Assembly (NCBI RefSeq): GCF_030209745.1
Contig: NZ_JARVRJ010000017.1
Coordinates: 62,001-126,000, forward strand
Source: Arthrobacter sp. fls2-241-R2A-200
Lineage (GTDB): Bacteria > Actinomycetota > Actinomycetes > Actinomycetales > Micrococcaceae
Direction of reading: 5' to 3'
DNA: 64,000 nt
The stretch's first letter is position 1; every line of letters starts with the position of its first letter. Positions 51,280 to 60,001 of the stretch are shown here, one piece after another. The translations under genes were made by a program, and so were the position numbers. The notes under the pieces were generated by a model, which ran no database searches, had not been told where the DNA came from, and saw only the letters and a program-made list of their open reading frames with translations.

Positions 51280-51836
51280 CCAGCGTGGCAGCACGGGCGC
51301 TCAGCACGGTGGAGCAGCAGGCATGGGACATCGCGTCCACTGTCTGCGATCCGGAGATCCCGGTCCTGACCATCGAGGACCTGGGCATCCTGCGGGGCAT
51401 CCGCGTCACGCCTGCGGTAGGGGAGGCTGACTCGCACGACGGCGGCCCCGCAACTACCGCCGTCGAGGTCACCATCACGCCCACCTATTCCGGCTGTCCC
51501 GCGATGGACGCCATTGGTGACGATCTCCGGAAGGCCTTCGAGCAGCAAGGCTACGCAAGCGTGGATATCAACCTGGTGCTCGCGCCGGCGTGGACCACGG
51601 ATTGGATGACCGAGTCCGGCAAGGCGAAGCTGCAGGAGTACGGGATCGCGCCGCCCTCGGGCCGGGCTGCCGCTGGCGGACATTCCGGGCCCGTCCGGCT
51701 GAGCCTCGCGGTCAAATGCCCGCAGTGCAACTCGCTGAACACCAAGGAACTCACCCGTTTTGGTTCCACGTCCTGCAAGGCGCTGTTTGTCTGCCAGGAC
51801 TGCAAGGAACCGTTCGACTACTTCAAAGTCCTCTAA
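51276..51836 (+). CDS. paaD: Phenylacetyl-CoA epoxidase assembly protein PaaD
   Basis: The 186-residue protein has a MIP18/DUF59-type domain (ASTVCDPEIPVLTIEDLGIL, then TPTYSGCPAMDAIGDDLRKA). It ends in a zinc-ribbon-like tail with CPQC near residue 149 and CQDC near residue 176. PaaD is required for Fe-S maturation of PaaE, by analogy with SufT-type proteins. It is co-transcribed with the other epoxidase genes. Confidence 0.94.
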   Translation: MTSVAARALSTVEQQAWDIASTVCDPEIPVLTIEDLGILRGIRVTPAVGEADSHDGGPATTAVEVTITPTYSGCPAMDAIGDDLRKAFEQQGYASVDINLVLAPAWTTDWMTESGKAKLQEYGIAPPSGRAAAGGHSGPVRLSLAVKCPQCNSLNTKELTRFGSTSCKALFVCQDCKEPFDYFKVL

Positions 51837-51846
51837 GGAAGCAGCC

Positions 51847-53052
51847 ATGACCACCGAAACACAGACGGCCAGCCGCCGTCGTGCGTCTTTCCACAACCTG
51901 ACCGTCACGGACGTCCGACGCCTCACGGACGATGCCATTGAGGTCACGTTCGGTGTTCCTGCCGAGTTGGCTGGCCAGTATGACTACCTTCCAGGCCAGT
52001 ACGTAGCGTTGCGCACCACGTTGCCTGACGAGAGCGGCGAACCTCACGAGGTCCGCCGCAGCTACTCCATCTGCGCGGAGCCGCGCAGCTTTGCGGACGG
52101 CAGCAGCGAGATTCGTGTGGCCATCAAGAAGGACTTGGGTGGGCTGTTCTCCACGTGGGCCAACGCTGAGCTCAAGGCCGGAGACGTGTTGGACGTGATG
52201 AGCCCGCAGGGTGCGTTCATCTCACGGCACGGCAAGGACGGTTCCGCCGTTCAGCACAACGTCATGAATTCCATGAACCACCCCGAGGAACTGGCGGGGG
52301 AGCCCGGGAACTTTGTGGCGATCGCCGCAGGGTCCGGCATCACTCCGGTGATCGCGATCGCGCGGACCCTCCTGGCAGCGAATCCCGAGACCACTTTTGA
52401 CTTGGTGTACGCGAACAAAGCCGCCATGGACGTGATGTTCCTTGAGGAGCTCGCGGACTTGAAGGACAAGTACCCTACGCGCTTGGCGTTGCACCATGTG
52501 CTGTCTCGTGAACAGCGCATCGCTCCCTTGATGACGGGGCGCATCGATTCGGAGAAGTTGCAGGCGCTTTTGAGCAGTGCCATCCACGCCGAGGACGTGG
52601 ACGAATGGTTCCTGTGCGGGCCGTTCGAGTTGGTCCAGTTGTGCCGCGACACGCTGGCCGCACGTGGCGTGGAGCCGGAGCACATCCGCTTTGAACTGTT
52701 CACCACCGGCCGGCCGGACCGCCCCGAGGGCAACGCCGGCAGGCCCGTTCTTGCCGACGAGTCGCAGGATACCTACAAGATCACCTTCACCTTGGACGGG
52801 CTCACCGGCGACGTCGCCAGCCCAACCCATGCCCGCGAGTCCATTCTCAACGCTGCCCTGCGCGTTCGTCCGGACGTCCCATTCGCGTGCGCCGGCGGCG
52901 TCTGCGGGACCTGCCGGGCCAAACTGGTCACCGGTACGGTGACCATGGACGAGAACTATGCGCTTGAACAGGACGAGCTGGATAAGGGTTACGTCCTGAC
53001 CTGCCAGTCCCACCCCACCAGCGAAGAAGTGACCGTCAACTTCGACGTCTAA
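51847..53052 (+). CDS. paaE: Phenylacetyl-CoA epoxidase reductase subunit PaaE
   Basis: ATG 51847 gives 401 residues; the longer frame overlaps paaD. FAD-binding RRSYSICAEPRS is near residue 74, and the NAD(P)-binding AIAAGSGITPVIAIARTLLA is near 160. The C-terminal plant-type [2Fe-2S] domain has CAGGVCGTCRAKLVTG and a fourth Cys in VLTCQSHP. It passes electrons from NADPH to the PaaA di-iron centre. It is ten bases after paaD. Confidence 0.96.
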   Translation: MTTETQTASRRRASFHNLTVTDVRRLTDDAIEVTFGVPAELAGQYDYLPGQYVALRTTLPDESGEPHEVRRSYSICAEPRSFADGSSEIRVAIKKDLGGLFSTWANAELKAGDVLDVMSPQGAFISRHGKDGSAVQHNVMNSMNHPEELAGEPGNFVAIAAGSGITPVIAIARTLLAANPETTFDLVYANKAAMDVMFLEELADLKDKYPTRLALHHVLSREQRIAPLMTGRIDSEKLQALLSSAIHAEDVDEWFLCGPFELVQLCRDTLAARGVEPEHIRFELFTTGRPDRPEGNAGRPVLADESQDTYKITFTLDGLTGDVASPTHARESILNAALRVRPDVPFACAGGVCGTCRAKLVTGTVTMDENYALEQDELDKGYVLTCQSHPTSEEVTVNFDV

Positions 53053-53060
53053 GGAGTCCC

Positions 53061-53840
53061 ATGATCGAGCTCTCCATTGCCAGCGGCATTGCCGAAATAG
53101 TCCTCAACATCCCCGAAAAGCTGAACTCGCTGGACGAAGACGCGCTGAGGGAACTGGATAAAGCGTACGACGACGCCGCTGCCGCCGCCTCCCGCGGCGA
53201 GGTGCGGGCCCTGTTGCTCCGAGGGGAAGGCCGGGCTTTCTGCGCCGGCCGCGACATAGCTGCAGTCACTCCGGAAACTGATGATGCCCAGGCCTACTTG
53301 GGCGGGCTCGTGGAGCCGTTGCTGAAAAAGATGGCTGCGTTCCCGGCGCCCACCTTCGCTGCCGCACATGGTGCGTGCCTCGGCGTTGGTCTTGGGCTGT
53401 TGCTGGCCACGGACGTTGTCTATGTGGCGGAAAATGCCAAGTTCGGCTCTCCCTTTGCCAAGCTGGGCGCCACCCTGGACTCCGGCGGGCATTGGTACTT
53501 CACGGAGCGGCTGGGCATGCACCGCACCCTGGACTTGATCTACACGGCCGATCTCATCTCGGGCGCCGAAGCCGTGGCTCAGGGGATGTTCAGCCGCGCG
53601 ATGCCGGCCGACGTGTTGCTCGATGAGACGAGGGCGATTGTTGCTCGCGTTGCTTCCGGCGCAACGGGTGCCTTTGTCGCGTCCAAGGAGCTGGTGGCCC
53701 ACCTCCGGGATCAGCGCCTTGGCCTGTGGGCTTCAATGGCCGAGGAGAACACCGAGCAGGCGCGTCTGTGCAAAACCGACGATTATGCCGAGGGTTTCCG
53801 GGCGTTCCAAGAGAAGCGCGCGCCGGTTTTCAAGGGGTAG
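53061..53840 (+). CDS. Enoyl-CoA hydratase/isomerase at the end of the paaABCDE operon
   Basis: The 259-residue crotonase-fold protein starts eight bases after paaE. Key segments are NIPEKLNSLDEDALRELDKA, CAGRDIAAVTPETDD and AAAHGACLGVGLGLLLATDV (oxyanion hole). GSPFAKLGATLDSGGHWYFT is typical of the PaaG-type isomerase that forms oxepin-CoA from the ring epoxide, so this is the better PaaG candidate and the 22427 gene the better PaaF candidate. A GC-rich hairpin follows. Confidence 0.86.
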   Translation: MIELSIASGIAEIVLNIPEKLNSLDEDALRELDKAYDDAAAAASRGEVRALLLRGEGRAFCAGRDIAAVTPETDDAQAYLGGLVEPLLKKMAAFPAPTFAAAHGACLGVGLGLLLATDVVYVAENAKFGSPFAKLGATLDSGGHWYFTERLGMHRTLDLIYTADLISGAEAVAQGMFSRAMPADVLLDETRAIVARVASGATGAFVASKELVAHLRDQRLGLWASMAEENTEQARLCKTDDYAEGFRAFQEKRAPVFKG

Positions 53841-53872
53841 TTGGGTCCGCGCATCCTCTGGTCCACACGTCC

Positions 53873-53904
53873 GCCGGGCCCTGCCGCACGAGGCAGGGCC
53901 CGGC
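53873..53904. terminator. Bidirectional-type hairpin between convergent genes
   Basis: GCCGGGCCCTGCC (53873-53885) and GGCAGGGCCCGGC (53892-53904) are perfect reverse complements with a 6-base loop. No T-run is present. It lies between the stops of two convergent genes (53840 and 53917). Confidence 0.7.
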
Positions 53905-53916
53905 GTCGTCCGTTCG

Positions 53917-55437
53917 CTAGGGGTGGCCCGGCAGGCTTTCGCAGGCGATGAGGTCCTTGTCCGAATCCAAATGCGCAACGTCCCCGTACCAGGGGTAGTA
54001 CTTGTTGAACCATGCCTGGGCTGCGGACCAATTGTTGAAGCTGGTGCAGTTCACACTGTCACCCGGGTTAGCTGGCGGCTGCGGCGTGGGTGGTGGCGGG
54101 GGAGTGACGGGCGGCTGCGGCGCCGGCGGCGGCGTGACCACCGGCGGGGGAGGCGGCGAGCAGTTGTTGCCCGTAATACCGCCGGTGCCCCCGTTCACGG
54201 ACCGGTACATGAAGGCGGCCATGGCATCCCGGGCCACCGGCTGCAGCGGGTTGTAGGCCCGGCACCCGTAGCCAATGTCCCAGCCTGTGGAAATACCATG
54301 TGCTGCGAGCCAGGTGATTTGCTTGTAGAACTGGCTGCTGACCGGAACATCCTGGAACGGCGATGTTCCCGGGGCCGAGAACGTCGGATTGCCTCCGTAT
54401 CGATAGAGGAAAGCAGCCATCGCATCACGATTCACCGGGGTGAGCGGGCGGAACGTCGTCGTGCCGTTCGATTCTGCCCAACCGGTTGAGATCCCCCTAG
54501 CGGCAAGCCAGGTGATTTCCTTATAGAACTGGCTCGACGGCGTGACGTCAGCAAATGGCGATGTGGCCGGGGGCGTGAACACGGGCTTGCCCGCCAAGCG
54601 GTACAAGAACGCTGCCATGGCATCGCGGTTGACGGCACTGAGCGGACGATAGGTTCGGGTCCCGTTTGACTCCAACCATCCGGTGGAGATTCCTTGCGAT
54701 GCGAGCCAGGAAATCTCCGCATTGAATTGCGTGGATCCGTTCACGTCAGTGAAGGAAATAGGTTGCGCCACAGGCGCATCGATGGCGACCGTCGGGACCG
54801 CCACCAAGGTGTTCCCGCAACTGCCTTGCAGGGCTGAGGAAAGCGCCGCGGATTCCGCGGAATCCACGGTGAGATGCCACCGGTACTTCACGAGTACCCA
54901 GTCCGTCACGTACCGGCAGGATGTGCCTGCCAGCGGGGGCATCCACTCCGCTGGGTCTCGGTCGCCTTTTGCCTGGTTGACATTGTCCGTAACAGCTTCC
55001 AATGCCACGTCCAGGCCTAGGTCGTTGGCATAGTCCCGCCGCTGATCTGGCGTCCAGGCGCTCGCGCCGGAACCCCATGCTTCGGCCAGTGGCACCAGGT
55101 GGTCGATGTCGACGTCGGACGCATTTGTCCACGTTGCTCCGTCATACCAAGAGTTCCATTGACCGGTTGCCACGGTGCAGCCGGAGCCGAAGGTGACGGG
55201 GGCCAGCGACTCCCGCTGGAGCACCTCTGATCGGGTGTCGCAGCCGTTACGGTCCGCGTCGATCCATAACTGGAACTGGTCCCGGGTGTAACCGGCATTT
55301 GTTTCGGGTGCGATGGTGAGTGTGGAAAAGAGTGTTGAAACGCTGGCCTCATTCGAGGCGCTCGCGGATTGCGGCAAAAAGACAGCCGCCGATGCGGTCA
55401 GCGATAAAATCGCCAACCACGAAAGAGCCTTCGGCAT
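53917..55437 (-). CDS. Secreted DUF1524/HNH-like protein with SLH-type repeats and an excalibur domain
   Basis: ATG 55437 (preceded by GGGGA) gives 506 residues; ATG 55449 is possible. Residues 1-27 are a signal peptide (VFLPQSASAS). Residues 30-195 match the GmrSD/DUF1524 HNH-like nuclease pattern, with VDIDHLVPLAEAWGSG. Three repeats of about 66 residues, each with WLA..GISTGW and N-R-D-A-M-A-A-F-(L/M)-Y, resemble cell-wall-binding SLH-like modules. A Pro-rich linker and a terminal excalibur domain (LDSDKDLIACE) finish it. A wall-bound nuclease is the likely role. Confidence 0.88.
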   Translation of the reverse strand: MPKALSWLAILSLTASAAVFLPQSASASNEASVSTLFSTLTIAPETNAGYTRDQFQLWIDADRNGCDTRSEVLQRESLAPVTFGSGCTVATGQWNSWYDGATWTNASDVDIDHLVPLAEAWGSGASAWTPDQRRDYANDLGLDVALEAVTDNVNQAKGDRDPAEWMPPLAGTSCRYVTDWVLVKYRWHLTVDSAESAALSSALQGSCGNTLVAVPTVAIDAPVAQPISFTDVNGSTQFNAEISWLASQGISTGWLESNGTRTYRPLSAVNRDAMAAFLYRLAGKPVFTPPATSPFADVTPSSQFYKEITWLAARGISTGWAESNGTTTFRPLTPVNRDAMAAFLYRYGGNPTFSAPGTSPFQDVPVSSQFYKQITWLAAHGISTGWDIGYGCRAYNPLQPVARDAMAAFMYRSVNGGTGGITGNNCSPPPPPVVTPPPAPQPPVTPPPPPTPQPPANPGDSVNCTSFNNWSAAQAWFNKYYPWYGDVAHLDSDKDLIACESLPGHP

Positions 55438-55550
55438 CTGGGTCCCCATATTCGATTAGTGCGCTCTGAGCAGCGCATATCATGGGATCGTACAGCCCCG
55501 AGGGAGTTTTAGAAGGAACCTTTCATTCTGGTGACGCGAGCTTCTTTTGC

Positions 55551-56252
55551 CTACGCTGCGACTAGTCTTGTCAGTTCTTCGAGAAAGTGGTCATTTGTGG
55601 CCGCGCTGTAATGGAACGGTTGCCGACCCCACCTGTGTCCCACGGCAGCCAACGGCGCTCCACCGGGGTAATCGATGAACCTGACGCCTGGCGCCTTTTC
55701 GATTTCCTTGTAGAGGTCGTAGAGCAGCCGGTTATTCCGATCGAACCACCGTGACCGCGGGAAAGGAACGCCGTCGGTGTCGACGGTCGCCCAATAGACG
55801 CGGTTAACGACGATTTTGGAGGGGTCCACGAGGTTAAGGAGCTCTCGAATACCCTCAAGCCGCCTAGCCGTCCCAACAGCGCTCCAGGGTTCGTGACTGA
55901 GGGCTGGATCGAATTCAAAACCGGTAGCTTTGAGCTCATTTGATTCTGTGATTGTCGTTCCACCAAGCTCGATGGTGTTCATACGCTCGTCGATGAAGTC
56001 GACCACGAGCACGTCGAAATTACCGCCAGACAGGGAGGCGGCAAGGGTCTTCCTGATATCGGAGTGGAGCATACGCTTTTGGAAACCGCTGGTCAGCACG
56101 TCAACATCCGGTAGCGCCGCACCAAGCTCAGGCGGCTTCCTAAATGCGCTCCCGATGGATGATCTGGCGACATAGCCCTCAAGTGTGAGTTCGCTGGGCT
56201 TTTCGAACGGGTCTCGGGATACGCAGCTCCCGTAAATAAAAACAGAGGTCAC
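55551..56252 (-). CDS. DUF6270-type protein associated with surface polysaccharides
   Basis: The 233-residue protein begins MTSVFIYGSCVSRDPFEKPS, with GSC in place of a GDS-type nucleophile loop. The family (DUF6270) is found in capsule and teichoic acid loci. VVDFIDERMNTIELGG, NRVYWATVDTDGVPFPRSRW and FHYSAATNDHFLEELTRLV are other conserved-looking segments. It may be an SGNH-like hydrolase or transferase acting on a glycan, but this is inferred. Its GC content looks lower than in the neighbouring paa genes, consistent with an exchangeable surface locus. Confidence 0.72.
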   Translation of the reverse strand: MTSVFIYGSCVSRDPFEKPSELTLEGYVARSSIGSAFRKPPELGAALPDVDVLTSGFQKRMLHSDIRKTLAASLSGGNFDVLVVDFIDERMNTIELGGTTITESNELKATGFEFDPALSHEPWSAVGTARRLEGIRELLNLVDPSKIVVNRVYWATVDTDGVPFPRSRWFDRNNRLLYDLYKEIEKAPGVRFIDYPGGAPLAAVGHRWGRQPFHYSAATNDHFLEELTRLVAA

Positions 56253-56289
56253 CGGCCCAGACTAACAGGAGCCTGATGATTCCGATTTA

Positions 56290-57366
56290 TTAATTCCCCT
56301 TTTGCAGCGCATGTGCCGCGACGTACGTCCCCAATTGATCTTTCGAAAGTGCCGAGCTGATGTCGGAGATGGCCGTTGTGTCTGCGACAACAATCGACTG
56401 CCCGTCCTGGGAGGTGCCGGTACCAAGGGTCGGCAGTGTGAACATGACCGTGTCGCTGGCTTTTAGGTCCTTCAGGCCCAAGGCCAGGCCGCCCAGCGCA
56501 GCAGCGTCAAAGCCTTTGTCCACGCTGATGAATGGTGAGACAGCGCTGACCATGCTGCTGACGGTTACGGGGTTGGTCAGGGTGTTGCGGGCAATTGTTT
56601 TGCTGATGATGGCCTTCATGAAGGCCTGCTGATTGCGGACGCGTTGGTAGTCCCCGTCGCTGAACGACTTGCGTTCACGAACGAAAGCTAAGGCTTCGTC
56701 GCCGTTCAGCGTCTGCTTGCCTGCTGCGTAGTAGTGACCCTTCATTGGGCCCGACGCCGGAGCGAACGGAATCTTCACGTCTACTTCGACGCCGCCAAGC
56801 GCATCTGTGAGGCCCTTGAAACCCTCAAAGTCCATCATGGCTACATGGTCGATGCGCTGCTGGAGCAGGGATTCCACGGTTTGAACCATGAGGGGAACTC
56901 CGCCCAAGGCTAGCGCTGCGTTGATTTTTGCTTGGCCATGGCCGGGAATGTCGATCCAGAGGTCCCGCATGAGCGAAACGGCGTAGACGTTCTTACGGTC
57001 TGCCGGAATGTGCACCAGCATCAGGGTGTCCGCCCGCTGGTCCGTTGGTGCTTGGGTGGATACATCAAGCCCGCTGGAGCCACGGGTGTCACTGCCCATG
57101 ACCAGAATGTTTACGGCTGCAGTGCCATTGACAGGCTCGGCTTTCTGGGGCCGGGTTGACTCGTCCGGAAAAGCTGCCTCGATTTTGGTGGTGCCGGAGT
57201 TAAAGGTCTGAGCCAGATTGAAGAGGTATCCGCCCCCGATCAAAGCTGCGACGAGAACAGCCGCCGCGAAACCCAAGAGAACGTTTCGGGTGGTCTTACT
57301 GGCCTTCTTTTCACGCCGGGGACGGGGTCCTACGGGCGCGTTTTCGGTATCGGTCGGGAGCGTCAT
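56290..57366 (-). CDS. LCP (LytR-CpsA-Psr) family glycopolymer ligase
   Basis: The 358-residue protein has a basic cytoplasmic head (residues 1-27), one membrane helix (VLLGFAAAVLVAALIGGGYLF), and the LCP domain. Signatures are AAVNILVMGSDTRGS near residue 83, the Arg/Asp motif SLMRDLWIDIPGHGQAKINA near 131, and HVAMMDFEGFKGLTDALGGV near 174. LCP enzymes move glycopolymers from polyprenyl diphosphate to peptidoglycan. Its neighbours (DUF6270, GT4 enzymes and ABC exporter) supply a candidate polymer. Confidence 0.95.
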   Translation of the reverse strand: MTLPTDTENAPVGPRPRREKKASKTTRNVLLGFAAAVLVAALIGGGYLFNLAQTFNSGTTKIEAAFPDESTRPQKAEPVNGTAAVNILVMGSDTRGSSGLDVSTQAPTDQRADTLMLVHIPADRKNVYAVSLMRDLWIDIPGHGQAKINAALALGGVPLMVQTVESLLQQRIDHVAMMDFEGFKGLTDALGGVEVDVKIPFAPASGPMKGHYYAAGKQTLNGDEALAFVRERKSFSDGDYQRVRNQQAFMKAIISKTIARNTLTNPVTVSSMVSAVSPFISVDKGFDAAALGGLALGLKDLKASDTVMFTLPTLGTGTSQDGQSIVVADTTAISDISSALSKDQLGTYVAAHALQKGN

Positions 57367-57455
57367 GAGTTCCTTGGTGTAGGCAGCAATGACGATTCTA
57401 ACAAGGGGTACCGATCAAGATCACGAATGAGGCGTCCCGCGAGAGTCCTTCCCGC

Positions 57456-59147
57456 TCAGGAAATGCCGGCGTACGGAATTTCCTGGGCGGCACCCCAGCG
57501 ATTGGTAAGGCTTATTGAATACCGGGTTCCGCTGGGTATGGCCGCCGTGCCAACACTAAGCGTCAACGCTTCCAGCTTCGGATTCAAGCCTTGCTTTTGG
57601 CCGTATGCCGTATTGGCGTCGGTGAATTCGGAAACTTTCGTGTGGGTGCTCCCGTTCGCGTCGGCCCATGTCACTTGGGCCAAGCCTCCTTCTAGGTTGA
57701 AACCTGTCACGTGGATTTGTCCCGTGGCGCCAGAGAAGGTGCTTCCCGTAATCACAGGTTTGGCGTACCCGGAGATGAGCTGATTCTTCAACGGGGTGCC
57801 GGTTCCCTTGCACGTGAAGTAGGGGTCCCACATGAAAGAAATGACTTTCTTTGCCGCGCCCATCTGCTGGAGCTGCATGTCCATACGTGGCAAGGTGGTC
57901 TGCCCACGGGGTCCTGCGCCGCACGTGTTCCCCGTTGCCGTGGGCGTCATGCCTTCAAGATTGGCCCAGAGGACCGCGCCAGTACCTTCAATGCCTGATG
58001 CAGCAGCCCTGAAATAGTCCCCGGTCGGGGCCACGTACTTGCTTTTCCATGAACCATCTCCAACCACGGCTGCTGCGTACGAGTCCACCGGGGCGCTGGC
58101 TTCACTGGGCAGGTATGCTCCGCCTTTACCTGTGCCCATCCCATCTTGAATCGCTATGTTCACAACAACCCCACTGGATGTCCCGGCTATTTTTTCGATA
58201 CCCCTCCGGGCCGTGTCAGGACTGATATCAGCTGCGCCAACCCTTGTGTCCAGGTAAGGACTGATGACGGCGGACCGCGTAGGTAGGTATTTGTGCACCA
58301 ACTGGTTTTGGCTTTTGTAGAGTTCCAAGATGGGATCGAACACCGGGCTGTCGCTCAACGGCATTTCAATGTGGTGGTAGAAACCTGCGAGTCCTGCAAC
58401 GTTGTTGACCGCGGCTTGATATTGGAGGAACCGTTCAGTGAACAGGGACAGAGTTCCCATGTAGCTGAGGTCAGGGAGATAGTCGACGTCGGTCCGCTTT
58501 ACTGGAGCAGGGAGGCCGGCGTAGTAGTGCATTCCTGACCTCGTTGCTGCAGCGGCCAACCCGCCGGTGGTATCCGTGCCCGGAGCTTGGCCGCCTCCGG
58601 CTACCACAACGTCGTACCTGCCGTCCGAGGAGTCGCAGCCGTCGCCCGTCGTGGGCAAGACAAAGACGGCGAAGGACCTGCCGTTGTTGAAGATGATCTG
58701 ATCCCTGGGACACTTCAGGGCAGACCGGCCCCAGCTGTCGCCGTCCAGATAAGTGAAATACCGATTGACAACGATGCCTTTGGTAGCCGGGACCGAGCAA
58801 TTCTCGCCGCTGACACTACAGTCCGCCGGCAGTGAGTTTGCGGAAGCCGGCGTTAGCAGAGTTCCAAACGTAATCACGGTGTCTCCACCCGCTGCTTTGA
58901 TGTCTGCCAACTTAGTTCTGCCATCTGAGCTATCAACAGGTGGAGAAATAAAATATCCGCTGATCGGATAGCGCGGCAGGTCCTGGACTTTGGCTGCGCC
59001 TGTGAGCGTCTTCGTCACCGGCCCCGGACCCATCCCCACTGCTGCCGCGACCATGAGGGCCGCAAAAAGGGTTATCAACCATCGCTTCTTTCGGGAGCCG
59101 TCACGCAGACGGGTCCCGACTTGCCCGAAAAACTTGGGGGGCGTCAT
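57456..59147 (-). CDS. Exported protein with DUF4434-like glycoside hydrolase fold
   Basis: The 563-residue protein has a basic start and one N-terminal hydrophobic segment (WLITLFAALMVAAAVGMGPG) that may be a signal anchor. Residues 55-400 resemble the DUF4434 TIM-barrel family: GYFISPPVDSSDGRTKLADI, GLAGFYHHIEMPLSDSPVFD and a late GTGAVLWANLEGMTP. Residues 480-563 look like a separate beta-rich domain (ITGSTFSGATGQIHVTGFNL). Glycan cleavage or binding is likely given the neighbours. Catalytic acids cannot be assigned with confidence. Confidence 0.72.
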   Translation of the reverse strand: MTPPKFFGQVGTRLRDGSRKKRWLITLFAALMVAAAVGMGPGPVTKTLTGAAKVQDLPRYPISGYFISPPVDSSDGRTKLADIKAAGGDTVITFGTLLTPASANSLPADCSVSGENCSVPATKGIVVNRYFTYLDGDSWGRSALKCPRDQIIFNNGRSFAVFVLPTTGDGCDSSDGRYDVVVAGGGQAPGTDTTGGLAAAATRSGMHYYAGLPAPVKRTDVDYLPDLSYMGTLSLFTERFLQYQAAVNNVAGLAGFYHHIEMPLSDSPVFDPILELYKSQNQLVHKYLPTRSAVISPYLDTRVGAADISPDTARRGIEKIAGTSSGVVVNIAIQDGMGTGKGGAYLPSEASAPVDSYAAAVVGDGSWKSKYVAPTGDYFRAAASGIEGTGAVLWANLEGMTPTATGNTCGAGPRGQTTLPRMDMQLQQMGAAKKVISFMWDPYFTCKGTGTPLKNQLISGYAKPVITGSTFSGATGQIHVTGFNLEGGLAQVTWADANGSTHTKVSEFTDANTAYGQKQGLNPKLEALTLSVGTAAIPSGTRYSISLTNRWGAAQEIPYAGIS

Positions 59148-59307
59148 TTATTCCTTGATGTCGGGGGCGGCAGAATTGACTCTATTCCATACGATAAACT
59201 AACTCGGGTTGCCCTCTGCGGATGGACGTCCCGAGGCCTTTCCTGTTCAGGCGGGCGCTGGATCCGGATGCGGGGCGCGCAAGGATTTACTATGGGGGAA
59301 CAAATTG

Positions 59308-59997
59308 ATGAGAATCGCGATCACACGCGCTCGAGCGGTAGGTGCTGTCCTACTGCTATCCTTCCTAGGCTTCGCCGGGGTTCAACCGGCCATGGCAACA
59401 GATACCAACCCGCCTGCTACATCCGAGCAGCCTGGCGAAAGTGCGTCGCCTGACCCCGGGACAATCGATCCACTACCTATCGATCCACTCCCCGTGCAGC
59501 CTGTGCCCTCCGAAGCTCCTGTCGTTGTTCCCACGGAACCCGCACCGGTTCCTGTTGACCCGGCCCCCACACCTGTACCCGATCCCGTTCAACCACCGGT
59601 TATTGCTCCAAGTCCGGAACCGGCCGCGCCCGGGCCTGATGCACCAGCCCCAGTTGTTGGTCCCCCTGTACCTTCGGCGCTGCCGACGATTCAGGACGTT
59701 GTCCCCACCCAAGACGACAGCGCTGCGTATGTGGAACCTGCTCAACCTGGGGAAGATTCGGCCACAGCGTCAGCGGAGCCCACCCCAACACCCACCCCTC
59801 AGGCCACGAAGAAGGCCGCGCCACCCGTGGCCAGTGCCACGATTACGGGCCCGCTGAAGGCTGCGTTGGCTCCAGTCGCTGAGAACAACCCGCTGGTACA
59901 GGTCATCACCGTTCTGGTGTTGGTTTTGTTAGGCGTTGCCTACTTCCGAGCCCTGCGCACCAAGGGTGTACGTGGGCCCCGCCTTAACGGCAAGTAG
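59308..59997 (+). CDS. Proline-rich cell-wall-spanning membrane-anchored protein
   Basis: ATG 59308 follows GGGGGA by eight bases and gives 229 residues. Residues 1-31 are a signal peptide (VGAVLLLSFLGFAGVQPAMA). Residues 32-190 are dominated by Pro, Ala, Thr, Val and Glu and are probably extended. One C-terminal helix (PLVQVITVLVLVLLGVAYF) and a basic tail hold it in the membrane. The design suggests a tether spanning the wall. No domain was recognised. Divergent from the DUF4434-like gene. Confidence 0.8.
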   Translation: MRIAITRARAVGAVLLLSFLGFAGVQPAMATDTNPPATSEQPGESASPDPGTIDPLPIDPLPVQPVPSEAPVVVPTEPAPVPVDPAPTPVPDPVQPPVIAPSPEPAAPGPDAPAPVVGPPVPSALPTIQDVVPTQDDSAAYVEPAQPGEDSATASAEPTPTPTPQATKKAAPPVASATITGPLKAALAPVAENNPLVQVITVLVLVLLGVAYFRALRTKGVRGPRLNGK

Positions 59998-60001
59998 TCC
60001 C

